A stretch of 64,000 bases of DNA, taken from the NCBI GenBank assembly GCA_043228905.1, contig JBHGNT010000020.1, positions 15,686,001 to 15,750,000 on the forward strand, given 5' to 3'. Below the pieces are notes generated by a model. The model did not search any database. It worked only from the letters and a program-made list of their open reading frames with translations, and was not told the origin of the DNA. Source of the DNA: Azolla caroliniana (lineage: Eukaryota > Polypodiophyta). Numbering within the stretch: position 1 is the first letter of the stretch; every line of letters starts with the position of its first letter. This document shows positions 31,877 through 45,800 of this stretch, piece after piece. A program made the translations under genes and the position numbers.

Positions 31877-34800
31877 TAATTTCGAAACTCAGGGCGAGAG
31901 ACATGAAGAAAAAAGTAATGTTGAGGAGGGCATAGACAAGAGCGCGTGAGTAAATGAAAATGTTTTTACTTGGCTCGTGTGATATCAGAATTTTGTGTTG
32001 AAACATTCGAATCGAAGTTAATGAAGCTAGCTACGATTTGGAATTGAAAAATCGTGATTTTTAAATTCAGGGTGAGAGACATGAAGAAAAAAGTAAAGTT
32101 GAGGAGGGCGTAGTCACGAGCGCATGAGTAAATGAAAATGTTCATACCTGGCTCGTGTGATATCAGAAGTTTGTGTTCGAACATACGAATCAAAGCTAAC
32201 GAAACTAGCTATGATATAGGATAGACTAATCATGATTTTAAAATTCACGCCAAGAGACATGAAGACAAAAGTAATGTTGAGGAGGGCGTAGTCAAAAGCT
32301 CGTGAGTAAATGAAAATTTTTATACCTGGCTTGTGTGATAACGGATTTTTGTGTTCAGACATACGAATCGAAGCTAACGAAGCTAGCTATGATATAGGAT
32401 AGACTAATCATGATTTTAAAACTCAAGGCGAGAGACATGAAGAAAAACGTAAAATTGAGGAGGGTGTAGTCAAGAGCGCGTGAGTAAATGAAAATGTTCA
32501 TACCTGGCTCGTGTGATAACGGATTTTTGTGTTCTAACATACGAATCGAAGCAAACAAAGCTAGTTCTGATATACGATTGAAAAATTGTGATTTTGAAAT
32601 TCAGGGCGAGAGACATGAAGAAAAACGTAAAGTTGAGGAGGGCGTAGTCAAGAGCGCGTGAGTAAATGAAAACATTCATACCTGGCTCATGTGATAACAG
32701 ATTTTTGTGTTCAAACATGCAAATTGAAGCTAACGAAGCTAGTTCTGATTTACGATTGAAAAATTGTGATTTTGAAATTCAGGGCGAGAGACATGAAGAA
32801 AAACGTAAAGTTGAGGAGGGCGTAGTCAAGAGCGCGTGAGTAAATGAAAACATTCATACCTGGCTCATGTGATAACAAATTTTTGTCTTCAAACATGCGA
32901 ATTGAAGCTAATGAAGCTAGCTCAGATATATGATTGAAAAATTATGTTTTCGAAACTCAGGTCGAGAGACATGAAGAAAAAAGTAAAGTTGAGGAGGGCG
33001 TAGATAAAAGCGCCTGAGTAAATTAAAATGTTCATACCTGGCTCCTGTGATATCGGAATGTTGTGTTGAAAGATGCGAATAGGAGCTAACAAAGCTACCT
33101 ATGATATGGAATTAAAAAATCGTGACTTTGAAATTCAAGGCGAGAGACATGAAGAATAAAGTAAATTTGAGGAGGGCGTAGTCAAGAGCGCGAGAGTAAA
33201 TGAAAATGTTCATACCTGGCTCGTGTGATATCGGATGTTTGTGTCTAAACATGCGAATTGTAGCTAACGAAGCTAGCACTAATATAGGATTGAAAAATCA
33301 TGATTTTGAATCTCAGGTCGAGAGACATGAAGAATGAGGCAATGTTGACGAGGGCGTGGACAACAACGCGTGAGTAAATGAGAATTTTCATACCTCGCTC
33401 GTGTGATATATGATTGAAAATGTGCATTCCTGGCTCGTGTGATAACGGATATTTATGTTCAAACACGAGAATCGAAGCTAACGAAGCTAGCTATGATATA
33501 CGATAGACTAATCATGATTTTAAAATCAGGCCGAGAGACATGAAGAAAAAAGTAAAGTTGAGGAGGGACTAGTCAATAGTTTGTGAGTAAATGAAAATGT
33601 TCATACCTAGCTCGTGTGATAAGGGAATTTTGTGTTCAAACATGCGAATTGAAGATAACGAAGCTAGCTCTGATATAGGATTGAAAAATCATGATTTTGA
33701 AACTCAGTTCGAGAGACATGAAGAAAAAGGCAAAGTTGAGGAGGGCGTAGACCAGAGCGCGCGAGTAAATGAAAATGTTTATACTTGGCTCGTGTGATTT
33801 GGGATATTTGTGTTCAAACATGCGAATCGAAGCTAGCTCTAATATATGATTGAAAAATCATGATTTGGAATCTCAGGTCGAGAGACATGAAGAAAAAAGC
33901 AAAGTTGAGGAGGGCGTAGACAAGAGCACGTGAGTAAATGAAAATGTTCATCCCTGGGTGGTGTGATATCGGATTTTTGTGTTCAAACATTGAATTGAAC
34001 CTAACCACTGTATCTATGATATGGAATTGAAAATTCATTATTTTAAAACTCAGGTCGAGAGACATGATAAAAAAAGCAAAGTTGAGGAGGGCCTACACAT
34101 GAGCGTGCTTGAGTAAATGAAAATGTTCATACCTAGGTCGTGTGATATCGAATTTCTGTGTTCAAACATTCGAATTGAAGATAAACACGCTAGTTATGAT
34201 TGCAATTGAAAGTTGATGACTTTGAAACTCAGGTCGAGAGACATGAATAAACAAGCAAAGTTGAGGAGGTCGTAGACAAGAGGGCGTGAGTAAATGAAAA
34301 TGTTCATACCTAGCTCGTGTGATATTAGATTTTTGTGTTCAAACATGTACATTGAAGCTAGGTAAGCTATCCATGTTATGGAATTGAAAAATCATGATTT
34401 TGAAACTCAGGTCGAGAGACATGATGAAAAAAGCAAAGTTGAGGAAGTCGTAGACAAGAGCACGTGAGTAAATGAAAATGTTCATACCTGGCTCATGTGA
34501 TATCGGATTTTTGTGTTCAAACATGAGAATTGAAGCTAACCACGCTATCTATGATATGGAACTGAAAAATCATCATTTGAAAACTCAGGTCGAGAGACAT
34601 GATGAAAAAAGCAAAGTTGAGGAGGGCCTACACAAGAGCGTCTGAGTAAATTGAAATGTTCATACCTAGCCCGTGTGATATGGGATTTTTATGTTCAAAC
34701 ATGCGAATCGAAGCCAACAATGCTAGCTATCATATAAAATTGGAAAATCATAATTTTAAAACTCAGGTCAAGAGACATGATGAAAAAAGCAAAGTTGAGG

Positions 34801-37800
34801 AGGGACTAGACAAGTGCGCGTGAGTAAATGAAAATGTTCATACCTGGCTCGTCTGATATCGGATTTTTGTGTTCAAACATACGAATCGAAGCCAAGAATG
34901 CTAGCTACAATATACATTTGAAAAATTATGATTTTGAAACTCAGGTCGAGAGACATGATGAGAAAAGCAAAGTTGAGGAGGTCGTAGACAAGAGGGCGTG
35001 AGGGTATGAAAATTTTCATACCTAGCTCGTGTGATATTGGATTTTTGTGTTCAAACATGCGCATTGAAGCTAAGTACGATATCTAGGTTATGGAATTGAA
35101 AAGTCATGATTTTGAAACTCAAGTCGAGAGACATGATGAAAAAAGCAATGTTGAGGAGGTTGTAGACAAGAGCACGTGAGTAAATGAAAATATTCATCCC
35201 TGGGTGTTGTGATATCGGATTTTTGTGTTCAAAAATCGAATTGAACCTAACCACTATATCTATGATATGGAATTGAAAAATCATCATTTTAAAACTCAGG
35301 TCGAGAGACATGATGAAACAAGCAAAGTTGAGGAGGGCCTACACATGAGCGTGCTTGAGTAAATGAAAATGTTCATACCTAGGTCGTGTGATATCGAATT
35401 TCTGTGTTCAAACATTCGAATTGAAGATAAACACGCTAGTTATGATATGCAATTGAATGTTGATGACTTTGAAACTCAGGTCGAGAGACATGATGAAAAA
35501 AGCAAAGTTGAGGAGGGCCTAGACAAGCGCGCTTGAGTAGATGAAAATGTTCATACATGGCTCGTGTGATGTCGGATTTTTGTGTTGCAACATGCGAATC
35601 GAAGCTAACAACGCTAGCTATGATACGGAGTCTAAAAATCACGATTTTGAAACTTAGGTAGAGAGACATGAATAAACAAGCAAAGTTGAGGAGGTCGTAG
35701 ACAAGAGGGCGAGAGTAAATGAAAATGTTCATACCTAGCTCGTGTGATATTGGATTTTTGTGTTCAAACATGCGGATTGAAGCTAGGTAAGCTATCCATG
35801 TTATGGAATTGAAAAATCATGATTTTGAAACTCAGGTCGAGAGACATGATGAAAAAAGCAAAGTTGAGGAAGTCGTAGACAAGAGCACGTGAGTAAATGA
35901 AAATGTTCATACCTGGCTCGTGTGATATCAGATTTTTGTGTTCAAACATGCGAATTGAAGCTAACCATGCTATCTATGATATGGAACTGAAAAATCATCA
36001 TTTGAAAACTCAGGTCGAGAGACATGATGAAAAAAGCAAAGTTGAGGAGGGACTAGACAAGTGCGTGTGAGTAAATGGAAATGTTCATACCTAGCCTGTG
36101 TGATGTCGGATTTTTGTGTTCAAACACGCGAATTGAAGCTAACCACGCTATCTATGATATGGAATTGAAAAATCATCATTTGAGCAGGTCGAGAGACATG
36201 ATGAAAAAAGCAAAGTTGAGGAGGGCCTACACAAGAGCACGTGAGTAAATGAAAATGTTCATCCCTGGGTGGTGTGATATCGGATTTTTGTCTTCAAACA
36301 TCGATTTGAACCTAACCATGCTATCTATGATATGGAATTGAAAAATCATCATTTGAAAACTCAGGTCGAGAGACATGATGAAAAAAGCAAAGTTGAGGAG
36401 GGACTAGACAAGTGCGTGTGAGTAAATGGAAATGTTCATACCTAGCCCGTGTGATGTCGGATTTTTGTGTTCAAACATGCCAATTGAAGCTAACCACGCT
36501 ATCTATGATATGGAACTGAAAAATCATCATTTGAAAACTCAGGTCGAGAGACATGATGAGAAAAGCAAAGTTGAGGAGGTTGTAGACAAGAGCACGTGAG
36601 TAAATGAAAATGTTCATCCCTGGGTGGTGTGATATTGGATTTTTGTGTTCAAACATCGAATTGAACCTAACCACGCTATCTATGATATGGAATTGAAAAA
36701 TCATCATTTGAAAACTCAGGTCGAGAGACATGATGAAAAAAGCAAAGTTGAGGAGGGCCTACACAAGAGCATCTGAGTAAATGGAAATGTTCATACCTAG
36801 CCCGTGTGATATGGGATTTTTATGTTCAAACATGCGAATTGAAGCCAACAATGCTAGCTATCATATACAATTGGAAAATCATAATTTTGAAACTCAGGTC
36901 GAGAGACATGATGAAAAAAGCAAAGTTGAGGAGGGACTAGACAAGCGCGCGTGAGTAAATGAAAATGTTCATACCTGGCTCGTGTGATATCAGATTTTTG
37001 TGTTCAAACATGCGAATCGAAGCCAAGAATGCTAGCTACAATATACATTTGAAAAATTATGATTTTGAAACTCAGGTCGAGAGACATGATGAGAAAAGCA
37101 AAGTTGAGGAGGTCGTAGACAAGAGGGCGTGAGGGTATGAAAATTTTCATACCTAGCTCGTGTGATATTGGATTTTTGTGTTCAAACATGCGCATTGAAG
37201 CTAAGTACGATATCTAGGTTATGGAATTGAAAAATCATGATTTTGAAACTCAGGTCGAGACACATGATGAAAAAAGCAAAGTTGAGGAGGTTGTAGACAA
37301 GAGCACGTGACTAAATGAAAATGTTCATCCCTGGGTGGTGTGATATCGGATTTTTGTGTTCAAACATCTAATTGAACCTAACCACTGTATCTATGATATG
37401 GAATTGAAAAATCATCATTTTAAAACTCAGGTCGAGAGACATGATGAAAAAAGGAAAGTTGAGGAGGGCCTAGACAAGCGCGCGTGAGTAAATGAAAATG
37501 TTCATACCTGGCTCGTGTGATATCGGATTTTTGTTATCAAACATGCGAATTGAAGCTAAGTACGGTATCTATGATATGGAATTAAAAAAGCATAATTCTA
37601 AAACTCAGGTCGAGACACATGATTTAAAAAGCAAAGATGAGGAGGTCGTAGACAAGAGGGCGTGAGTAAATAAAAAAGTCATAATTGGCTCGTGTGATAT
37701 CCGATATTTGGGTTCCAACATGCAAATCAAAGCTAAACACGCTAGTTATGATATGCACTTGAAAATTTCTGATTTTGAAACTCAGGTCGAGAGACATGAT

Positions 37801-38460
37801 GAAAAAAGCAAAGTTGAGGACGGTCTCGACAAGCGCGTGTGAGTAAATGAAAATGTTCATACCTGCCTCGTGTGATATCGGATTTTTGTGTTCAAACATG
37901 CGAATCGAAAAAAAAACTATGCTAGTTACCATATGGAATTGAAAAGTCATGATTTTGAAACCCAGGGAGAGAGATATGAAGAAAAAAGCAAAGTTGAGGA
38001 GGTCGTAGACAAGAGGGCGTGAGTAAATGAAAATGTTCATACCTAGCTTGTGTGATATCGAATGTCTATGTTCAAACATGCGCATTGAAGCTAAGTACGC
38101 TATCTATGATATCGAATTGAAAAATCATGCTTTTGAAACTCATGTCGAGAGACATGAAGAAAGAAGTAAAGGTGAGGAGGGCCTAGACAAGCGTGCGTGA
38201 ATAAATGGAAATGTTCATACCTTGCTCATGTGATATTGGATTTTTGCGTTCAAACATGCGAATTGAAGCTAACAATGCTAGTTATGATATGGAATTGAAA
38301 AATCACGATTTTGAAACTCAGGTAGAGAGACATGAATAAACAAGCAAAGTTGAGGACGTCGTAGACAAGAGGGCGTGAGTAAATGAAAATGTTCATACCT
38401 CGCTCGTGTGATATCTGATTTTTGTGTTCAAACATGCGAATTGATCCTAACTATGCTATA
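31877..38460. repeat. Satellite array, subfamily B
   Basis: Same orientation and about the same 178-bp period as subfamily A, but with diagnostic changes: gaagaaaaaagcaaagttga in place of gaagaaattagcaaatttga, gtagacaagagcgcgtgagt, and gtaaatgaaaatgttcat in place of gtaaattaaaatgttcat. Monomers vary more among themselves than in A. Partial duplications occur inside the block, for example about 34560-35340 repeated at 36690-37470 (offset 2131) and about 34270-34600 repeated at 35695-36025 (offset 1425, eight monomers). One region is marked by ttcatccctgggtggtgtg. It starts sharply at gaaactcagggcgagagac after the low-copy DNA. Confidence 0.93.
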
Positions 38461-40195
38461 TATGATATGGAATTGATATGGATTTTGAGGTTTAAGCTTG
38501 CGAATCCAAGTTACCGAATCTAGCTATGATATGGAATTCAAAAATCAGGATTTTGAAACTCAGGTCGAGAGACATGAAGAGAAAAGAAAATTTGAGGAAG
38601 GCGTAGACAAGAGCTCCTCAATGAATGAAAATGTTCATACATTGCTCCTGTGATATCGGATTTTGGTGTTTAATCTTGCGAATCGAAGATAACGAAATAG
38701 CTATGATATGGAATTGAAAAATCGAGATATTGAAACTAAGGTCGAGAGACATGAATGAAAAAGTAAATTTGAGGAAGAAGTAAACAAGAGCTCCTCAATG
38801 ATTGAAAATGTTCAGAGATTGCTCGTGTGAAATCGAAGCTAACGAAGTAGTCTATAATATAGAATTGACAAATCAAGATTTTGAAAGTCAGGTCAAGAGA
38901 CATGAAGAAAAAAGAAAATTTGAGGAAGGCGTAGACAAGAGCTCCTCAATGAATGAAAATGTTCATAGATGGCTCGTGTGATATCGGATTTTGGGGTTTA
39001 AACATGCGAATCGAAGGTAACGAAGTAGTCTATAATATAGAATTGACAAATCAAGATTTTGAAACTCAGGTCAAGAGACATGAAGAAAAAAGCAAATTTG
39101 AGGAAGGCGTAGACAAGAGCTACTCAATGAATTAAAATGTTCATAGATGGCTCGTGTGATATCGGATTTCGGTGTTTAAACTTGCGAATCCAACCTAACG
39201 AATGTAACTATGATATGGAGTTGAGAAATCAAGATTTAGAAACTCAGGTCGATAGACATGAATGAAAAAGCAAATTTGAGGAAGGCGTAGACAAGAGCTC
39301 CTCAATGAATGAAAATGTTCATAGATGGCTCGTGTGATATCGGATTTTGGTGTTTAAACTTACGAATCGAAGGTAACGAATCTAGCTATGAAATGGAATT
39401 GAAAAATCAAAATTTTGAAACTTAGGTCGAGAGACATGAATGAAAAAGCAAATTCGAGGAAGGCGTAGACAAGAGCTCCTCAATGAATGAAAATGTTCAT
39501 AGATGGCTCGTGTGATATTGGACTTTGGTGTTTAAACTTGCGAATCGAAGCTCACGAATCTAGCTATGATATGGAATTGAAAAATCGAGATATTGAAACT
39601 AAGGTCGAGAGACATGTATGAAAAAGAAAATTTGAGGGAGGCGTAAACAAGAGCTCCTCAATGAATGAAAATGTTCATAGATGGCTCGTGTGAAATCGGA
39701 TTTTGGGGTTTAAACTTGCGAATCGAAGCTAACGAAGTAGTCTATAATATAGAATTGTTAAATCAACATTTTGAAACTCAGGTCAAGAGACATGAATGAA
39801 AAAGCCAATTTGAGGAAGGCGTAGACAAGAGCTCCTAATTGAATGAAAATGTTCATAAATTGCTCGTGTGATATCGGATTTTAGTGTTTAATCTTGTGAA
39901 TTGAATCTAACAAATCTAGCTATGATATGGAATTGAAAAATCAAGATTTTAAAACTCAGGTCGAAACATATGAAGAAAAAAGCAAATTTGAGGGAGGCGT
40001 AGACAAGAGCTCCTCAATGAATGAAAATGTTCATATATGGCTCGTGTTTAAACTTGCGAATCAAAGGTAACTAAGTAGTTTATAATATAGAATTGAAAAA
40101 ATCAAGATTTTGAAACTCAGGTTGAGAGACATGAACAGAAAAGAAAATTTGAGGAAGGCGTACTCAAGAGCTCCTCAATGAATGAAAATGTTCAT
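38461..40195. repeat. Satellite array, subfamily C
   Basis: About ten monomers marked by gagctcctcaatgaatgaaa, gttcatagatggctcgtgtg, and ggtgtttaaacttgcgaatc. Orientation matches the other blocks. The right border at about 40196 is abrupt (gttcatacaggtcgagagac), switching within one monomer to subfamily D. Confidence 0.9.
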
Positions 40196-42183
40196 ACAGG
40201 TCGAGAGACATCAAGATTTTGAAACTCAGGTCGAGAGACATGAGGAAATTAGCAAATTTGAGGAGGGAGTTGAGCAGAGCCAGTGAGTAAATTAAAATGT
40301 TCATATTTGGCTCGTGTGATATCGGATTTTTGTGTTCAAACTTGCGAATCGAAGCTAACATCGCTAGCTATGATATGTAACTAAAAAATAAAGATTTTAA
40401 ACTTAGGTCGAGAGACATGAAGAAATTAGCAAATTTGAGGAGGGAGTTGAGAAGAGCTCATTAGTAAATGAAAATGTTCATACCTGGCTCGTGTGATATT
40501 GGATTTTGGTGTTCAAACATGCGAATTGAAGCTAACAATGCTAGCTAGGATATGGTATTGAAAAAACAAGATTTTGAAACTCAGGTCGAGAGACATGAGG
40601 AAATTAGCAAATTTGAGGAGGGAGTTGACAAGAGGCGGTGAGTAAATTAAAATGTTCATATTTGGCTCGTGTGATATCAGATTTTTGTGTTCAAACATGT
40701 GAATCGAAGCTAACAAAGATAGCTAGTATATGGTATTGAAAAAATAAGATTATAAAACTCAGATCGAGAGACATGAAGAAATTAGCAAATTTGAGGAGGG
40801 AGTTGAGAAGAGCCCGTGAGGAAATTAAAATGATCATACCTGGCTCGTGTGATATCGGATTTATGTGTTCAAACATGTGAATCGAAGCTAACAACTCTAG
40901 CTTTGATGTGCAATTAAAAAATAAAGATTCTGAAATTCAGGTCAAGAGACGTGAAGAAATTAGCAAATTTCAGGAGGGAGTTGAGAAGAGCCCGTGAGTA
41001 AATTAAAATGATCATACCTGGCTCGTGTGATATCGGATTTATGTTTTGAAACATGTGACTCGAACCTAACAACTCTAGCTTTGACGTGGAATTAAAAAAC
41101 CAAGATTTTGAAACTCAGGTCGAGAGACATGAGGAAATTAGCAAATTTGAGGAGGGAGTTGAGAAGAGCTTATTAGTGGATAAAAATGTTCACACCTGGC
41201 TCGTGTGATATCGGATTTTTGTGTTCAAACATGCGAATCGAAGCTAACAAAGCTAGCTACCATATGGTATTGAAAGAACAAGATTTTAAAACTCAGGTCG
41301 AGAGACATGAAGAAATTAGCAAATTTGAGGAGGGAGTTGAGAAGAGCCCGTGAGTAAATTAAAATGTTCATACCTGGCTTGTGTGATATTGGATTTATGT
41401 GTTCAAACATGAGAATCGAATCTAACAATTCTAGCTTTGACGTGGAGTTAAAAAACCAAGATTTTGAAACTCAGGTCGAGAGGCATGAGGAAATTAGCAA
41501 ATTTGAGGAGGGAGTTGAGCAGAGCCGGTGAGTAAATTAAAATGTTCATATTTGGCTCGTTTGATATCGGATTTTTGTGTTCAAACATGCGAATCAAAGT
41601 TAACAACGCTAGCTATGATATGTAACTAAAAAAATTAAGATTTTAAAACTTAGGTCGAGAGGCATGAAGAAATCAGCAAATTTGAGGAGGGAGTTGAGAA
41701 GAGCTCATTAGTAAATGAAAATGTTCATACCTGGCTCGTCTAATATCAGATTTTGGTATTCAAACATGCGAATTGAAGCTAACAATGCTAGCTAGGATAT
41801 GGTATTGAAAAAACAAGATTTTAAAACTCAGGTCAACAGACATGAGGAAATTAGCAAATTTGCAGAGGGAGTTGAGAAGAGCGTGTGAGTAAATTAAAAT
41901 GTTCATACCTGGCTCGTGTGATATCGGATTTTGGTGTTGAAACATGTAAATCGAAGCTCACAATGCTATCTTTGACATGGAATTAAAAAATCAAGATTTT
42001 GAAACTCAGGTCGAGAGACATGAGGAAATTAGCATATTTGAGGAGGGGGTTGAGAAGAGGCGGTGAGTAAATTAAAATGTTCATATTTGGCTCGTATGAT
42101 ATCGGATTTTTGTGTTCAAACATGCGAATCAAAGCTAACAACGCTAGCTATGATGTGTAACTGAAAAATTAAGAATTGAAAAC
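40196..42183. repeat. Satellite array, subfamily D (left part)
   Basis: Marked by tatggtattgaaaaaacaag and by monomers ending gagctcattagtaaatg or gagcttattagtggat. The block is interrupted by copia element 2 at 42184, within a monomer at gaattgaaaac. Confidence 0.92.
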
Positions 42184-42547
42184 TGTTGGGATTACGGTCC
42201 CTCCGGATGGGATGTCCGGAGATGAATGACGGCAAGCCCGGTTGCGGTTACGGAACCGGATGATGAAGAGTACCCGGCATGAAGCCGGATGACGAGTACT
42301 CGGATGCGGATCCGGATGATGAAGAGTACCCGGCATGAAGCCGGATGCTGAAGAACCCCGGCTACGGAGCCGGATGATGAATGTACCCGGAGAGAGATCC
42401 GGATGCGGGGACATATTTGTGAATATGTTTACTAAGAGCCCTTGAGGCTATATTTGTAAATAGCCCGAAAGTCATATATGTATAAATATGACTTAGGGCA
42501 AACAGTTTTACGTTGTTGCTCATTTTTCATGCGAAGTGAGAGCAGCC

Positions 42548-42581
<34 letters not shown>

Positions 42582-42851
42582 CAAAGAGGTCGTTGCCTCT
42601 GTGTATCACCGCCGCCTGTGGCGAAGACAGTGAACTCAAGGTTGTTGCCTTGTAGCTTCACCATTGTACATCTCTGTTCATAGTGATAGTTGGAGTTTGA
42701 GGACTCCCGTGGTTTTTCCCATTTAGGGTTTTCCACGTTAATCCCTGTGTCATCGTGTCTTTCTCTGTGTTTCCTATTTTCTGCTCCTTTGATTCGCAAT
42801 TACTCGGTTGTGGCCGGAGAGGAAGGTAAATCGGAGCGTCGATTCTCAACA
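42184..42851 (+). repeat. 5' LTR of copia element 2 (668 bp)
   Basis: TGTTGGGATTACGG to GATTCTCAACA. Contains variant gtacccggcatgaagccgga repeat units, TATAAATA at 42481-42488, a (GA)n run near 42550-42582 and telobox-like ttagggttt at 42723-42731. Differs from the 3' LTR in ccggatggg/ccggctggg, ctcgga/ctcgaa, tttact/tttgct and ttaggg/ttatgg. Confidence 0.95.
42481..42488 (+). promoter_or_regulatory. TATA box in 5' LTR of element 2
   Basis: TATAAATA within catatatgtataaatatgac, the same position and context as in the related LTRs. Confidence 0.7.
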
Positions 42852-42854
42852 AAG

Positions 42855-42866
42855 TGGTATCAGAGC
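42855..42866 (+). other. Primer-binding site of element 2
   Basis: TGGTATCAGAGC, complementary to initiator Met-tRNA, three bases after the LTR. Confidence 0.9.
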
Positions 42867-42882
42867 GACGGTAACACAGAAA

Positions 42883-45800
42883 ATGGAAGGCGGCGGTAGT
42901 GGGCCTCCGGGCATGATGGTGCTGAACGCGTAGAACTACGCCGACTGGAAGATAAAGATGGAGGATCTGCTCATTGTTCGGGACCTGTATGAACCGATCG
43001 ACAGGTCGGAAATACCCAAGGGGGTACTTGAGACGGAGTGGAGGCTTCTGAACCGGAAAGCCGTTGCAACCATTCGGCAATACGTCGACGTGAGCGTTCT
43101 ACAACACGTGGCGAACGACACCAACGCATATGAGATGTGGAGGAAGCTGTCGGGCCTCTACGAGAGGAAGAATGCGTTGAACCGGACCTCCCTGATGAGA
43201 AAGATTGTGAACCTCAAGTACCGGGACGGCGAGAGTATGGTGGAACACGTAAGCACGTTCATGGGATTCGTGAACCAGCTTGCGGCGATCAAGTTCCCGT
43301 TGGAGGATGCAATGCAAGCCATCATCCTGATGTGTACGTTGCCGGACAGCTGGGAGAACTTGGTGGTGACTCTCAGCACCTCCTGCACGGAAGACAACTT
43401 GTCCTTACAAACGGTAAAGACGAGTATTTTGAACGAAGAAGCGCGTCGGAGAGATAAAGAACCGGCCTCCGACTCGAAGGCGCTGCTTACCGAATCGGAT
43501 CGGGGAAGACAATGGAACCGGAGTCCGCAAAGACGGGAGAAGTCGGGGACCCGGTCGCAGTCAAGAGGAAGGCCCACATGCTTCCACTGTGGGAAGCCGG
43601 GGCACTTCCGAAAGAACTGTCGGCATTACCGAAAAGACAACGGAGCCGACGACACCGATTCGAAGAAGTCACCGGAGAGAAACGGTGCATACCGGGGAGC
43701 CACGGACCGGAGAGGTCCGGATCGGCGAGGGCAGGATCGGAAAGGAACGACGGCACTCGCGGCAAGTGAAGAAGAGATAATGCTTATTACCGAAGAGAGG
43801 GAGCTGAACCTTGCCGGTGTAGAGATGACCTGGGTGGTCGATTCCGGAGCGTCGTTCCACCTGACCCCGGAGAAGAAATACTTCTCATCCTACACAGCCG
43901 GTGAGCACGGCTGTGTCCGGATGGGAAATGAAGGCACATGCCGGATTGCCGGCATAGGAGACGTGTGGCTGATGACATCAACCGGATGCAAGATGCTGCT
44001 GAAGGATGTGCGACACGTTCCGGAGGTCCGATTGAACCTGATCTCGGCCGGGAGGCTAGATGATGAAGGCTACACGGGTAGCATCCGGAACGGTGTCATG
44101 AAGTTCAGCAAAGGGAGCCTGATAGTGGCTCGGGCCCGGAAGATTAACACACTGTACCTGATGAATTCCCGGCTATGTCCGGAGGAGCTGAACGTGGCAG
44201 CTGACACTGCCGGTGAGCTATGGCACAAGAGACTGTGCCACATGAGCGAGAAGGGGATGAAAAGGCTTGCAGAAGACAACCTTATTCCAGTGAAGCATGT
44301 GCACCTGGAGAAGTGCACCGACTGTCTGGCCGGTAAGCAAAACCGGACCTCCTTCCACTCAAGGCCACCGACGAGACGTAGCGCACCATTGGAGTTGGTG
44401 CACACCGATGTGTGTCAGGTAGAAACGAAGTCACATGGCGGAGCCCAGTACTTCGTAACATTCATTGATGATCACCGCCGGAAGCTGTGGACGGCCCCGT
44501 TGAAGACAAAGGACCAAGTATTGTCCGTCTTCAAAGATCTCCACGCGAGAGTGGAAAGGGAATCCGGCAAGAAGCTGAAAGCGATACGAGCGGATAACGG
44601 AGGGGAATACCGGGGGCAGTTCCAGGAGTACTGCCGCTCGAAGGGAATCCGGCTCGAGTTTACCGTGCCGAAGACGCCGGAACTGAACGGGCTGGCCGAG
44701 AGGATGAACCGGACCATAATGGAGAGGGTCCGGAGTATGCTGGCGCATGCGAAATTACCCAAGGGATTTTGGGCTGAGGCAATGTCGACGGCGACATATG
44801 TGATAAACAGATCACCCTCAGTACCTTTGGACGGAGACACGCCGCAGAGAGTGTGGACCGGTAAGGAAGTGTCCTACCGGCATCTGAAGGTGTTCGGGTG
44901 TCTCGCATACGTGCATGTGGCAAAGGACCGGAGAGGAAAGTTAGATCCAAAGACCCGGCCATGCATATTCCTCGGTTACGGCGACGACGAGTTCGGCTAC
45001 CGAGTATGGGACCCGGTCGACAAGAAGATATTCAGGAGTCGAGACATCATCTTCATGGAGGACGAGACACTCGCCGACTGGGAGTCGGAGAAGAAGATGA
45101 AGAGCTCAAAGTCGACCGGTGAGGATCAACTCTACGAGGAGCAGTCCCGACCGGCAAGGGACCGGTTAGCACTCGAGGATCCGGCCGAAGACGGTGAAGA
45201 AACAGAACCGGCCGAAGAGGATGAAAATGATACCGGAACCGGCCCCGATCCCGAAATGGATTCGGATGAAGAAGAATCGGAAGAACCGGTTACCGAAGCT
45301 CCGGAACGGAGATATCCTCTAAGAGAGAGAAGGGCCCCCCGGAGATTTCCGGAACCAGAGCACGTGCTGCTAACCGACGAGGGGGAGCCGGAGAGCTTTG
45401 AAGAAGCAAAACATGACACCCAGAGCCGCAGGTGGTTGAGTGCCATGCAGGACGAGATGGATTCCCTGCATGAGAACCACACATATGAACTTGTGGAGCT
45501 GCCGAAAGGAAAACGGGCACTCCGTAACAAGTGGGTGTTCAAGTTGAAACCGGGAGATGCCGAAAACCCCCCGAGATACAAAGCCAGGATCGTGGTGAAG
45601 GGGTTTCAGCAGAAGAAGGGCGTCGACTTCGACGAGATATTTGCCCCGGTAGTGAAGATGACCTCCATCCGGACGGTGCTGAGCATAGCGGCAAGCATGG
45701 ACCTCGAGGTAGAACAGATGGACGTGAAGACGGCATTCCTTCACGGTGACCTCGAAGAAGAGATCTACATGCAGCAACCGGAAGGATTCGAGAAGAAAGG

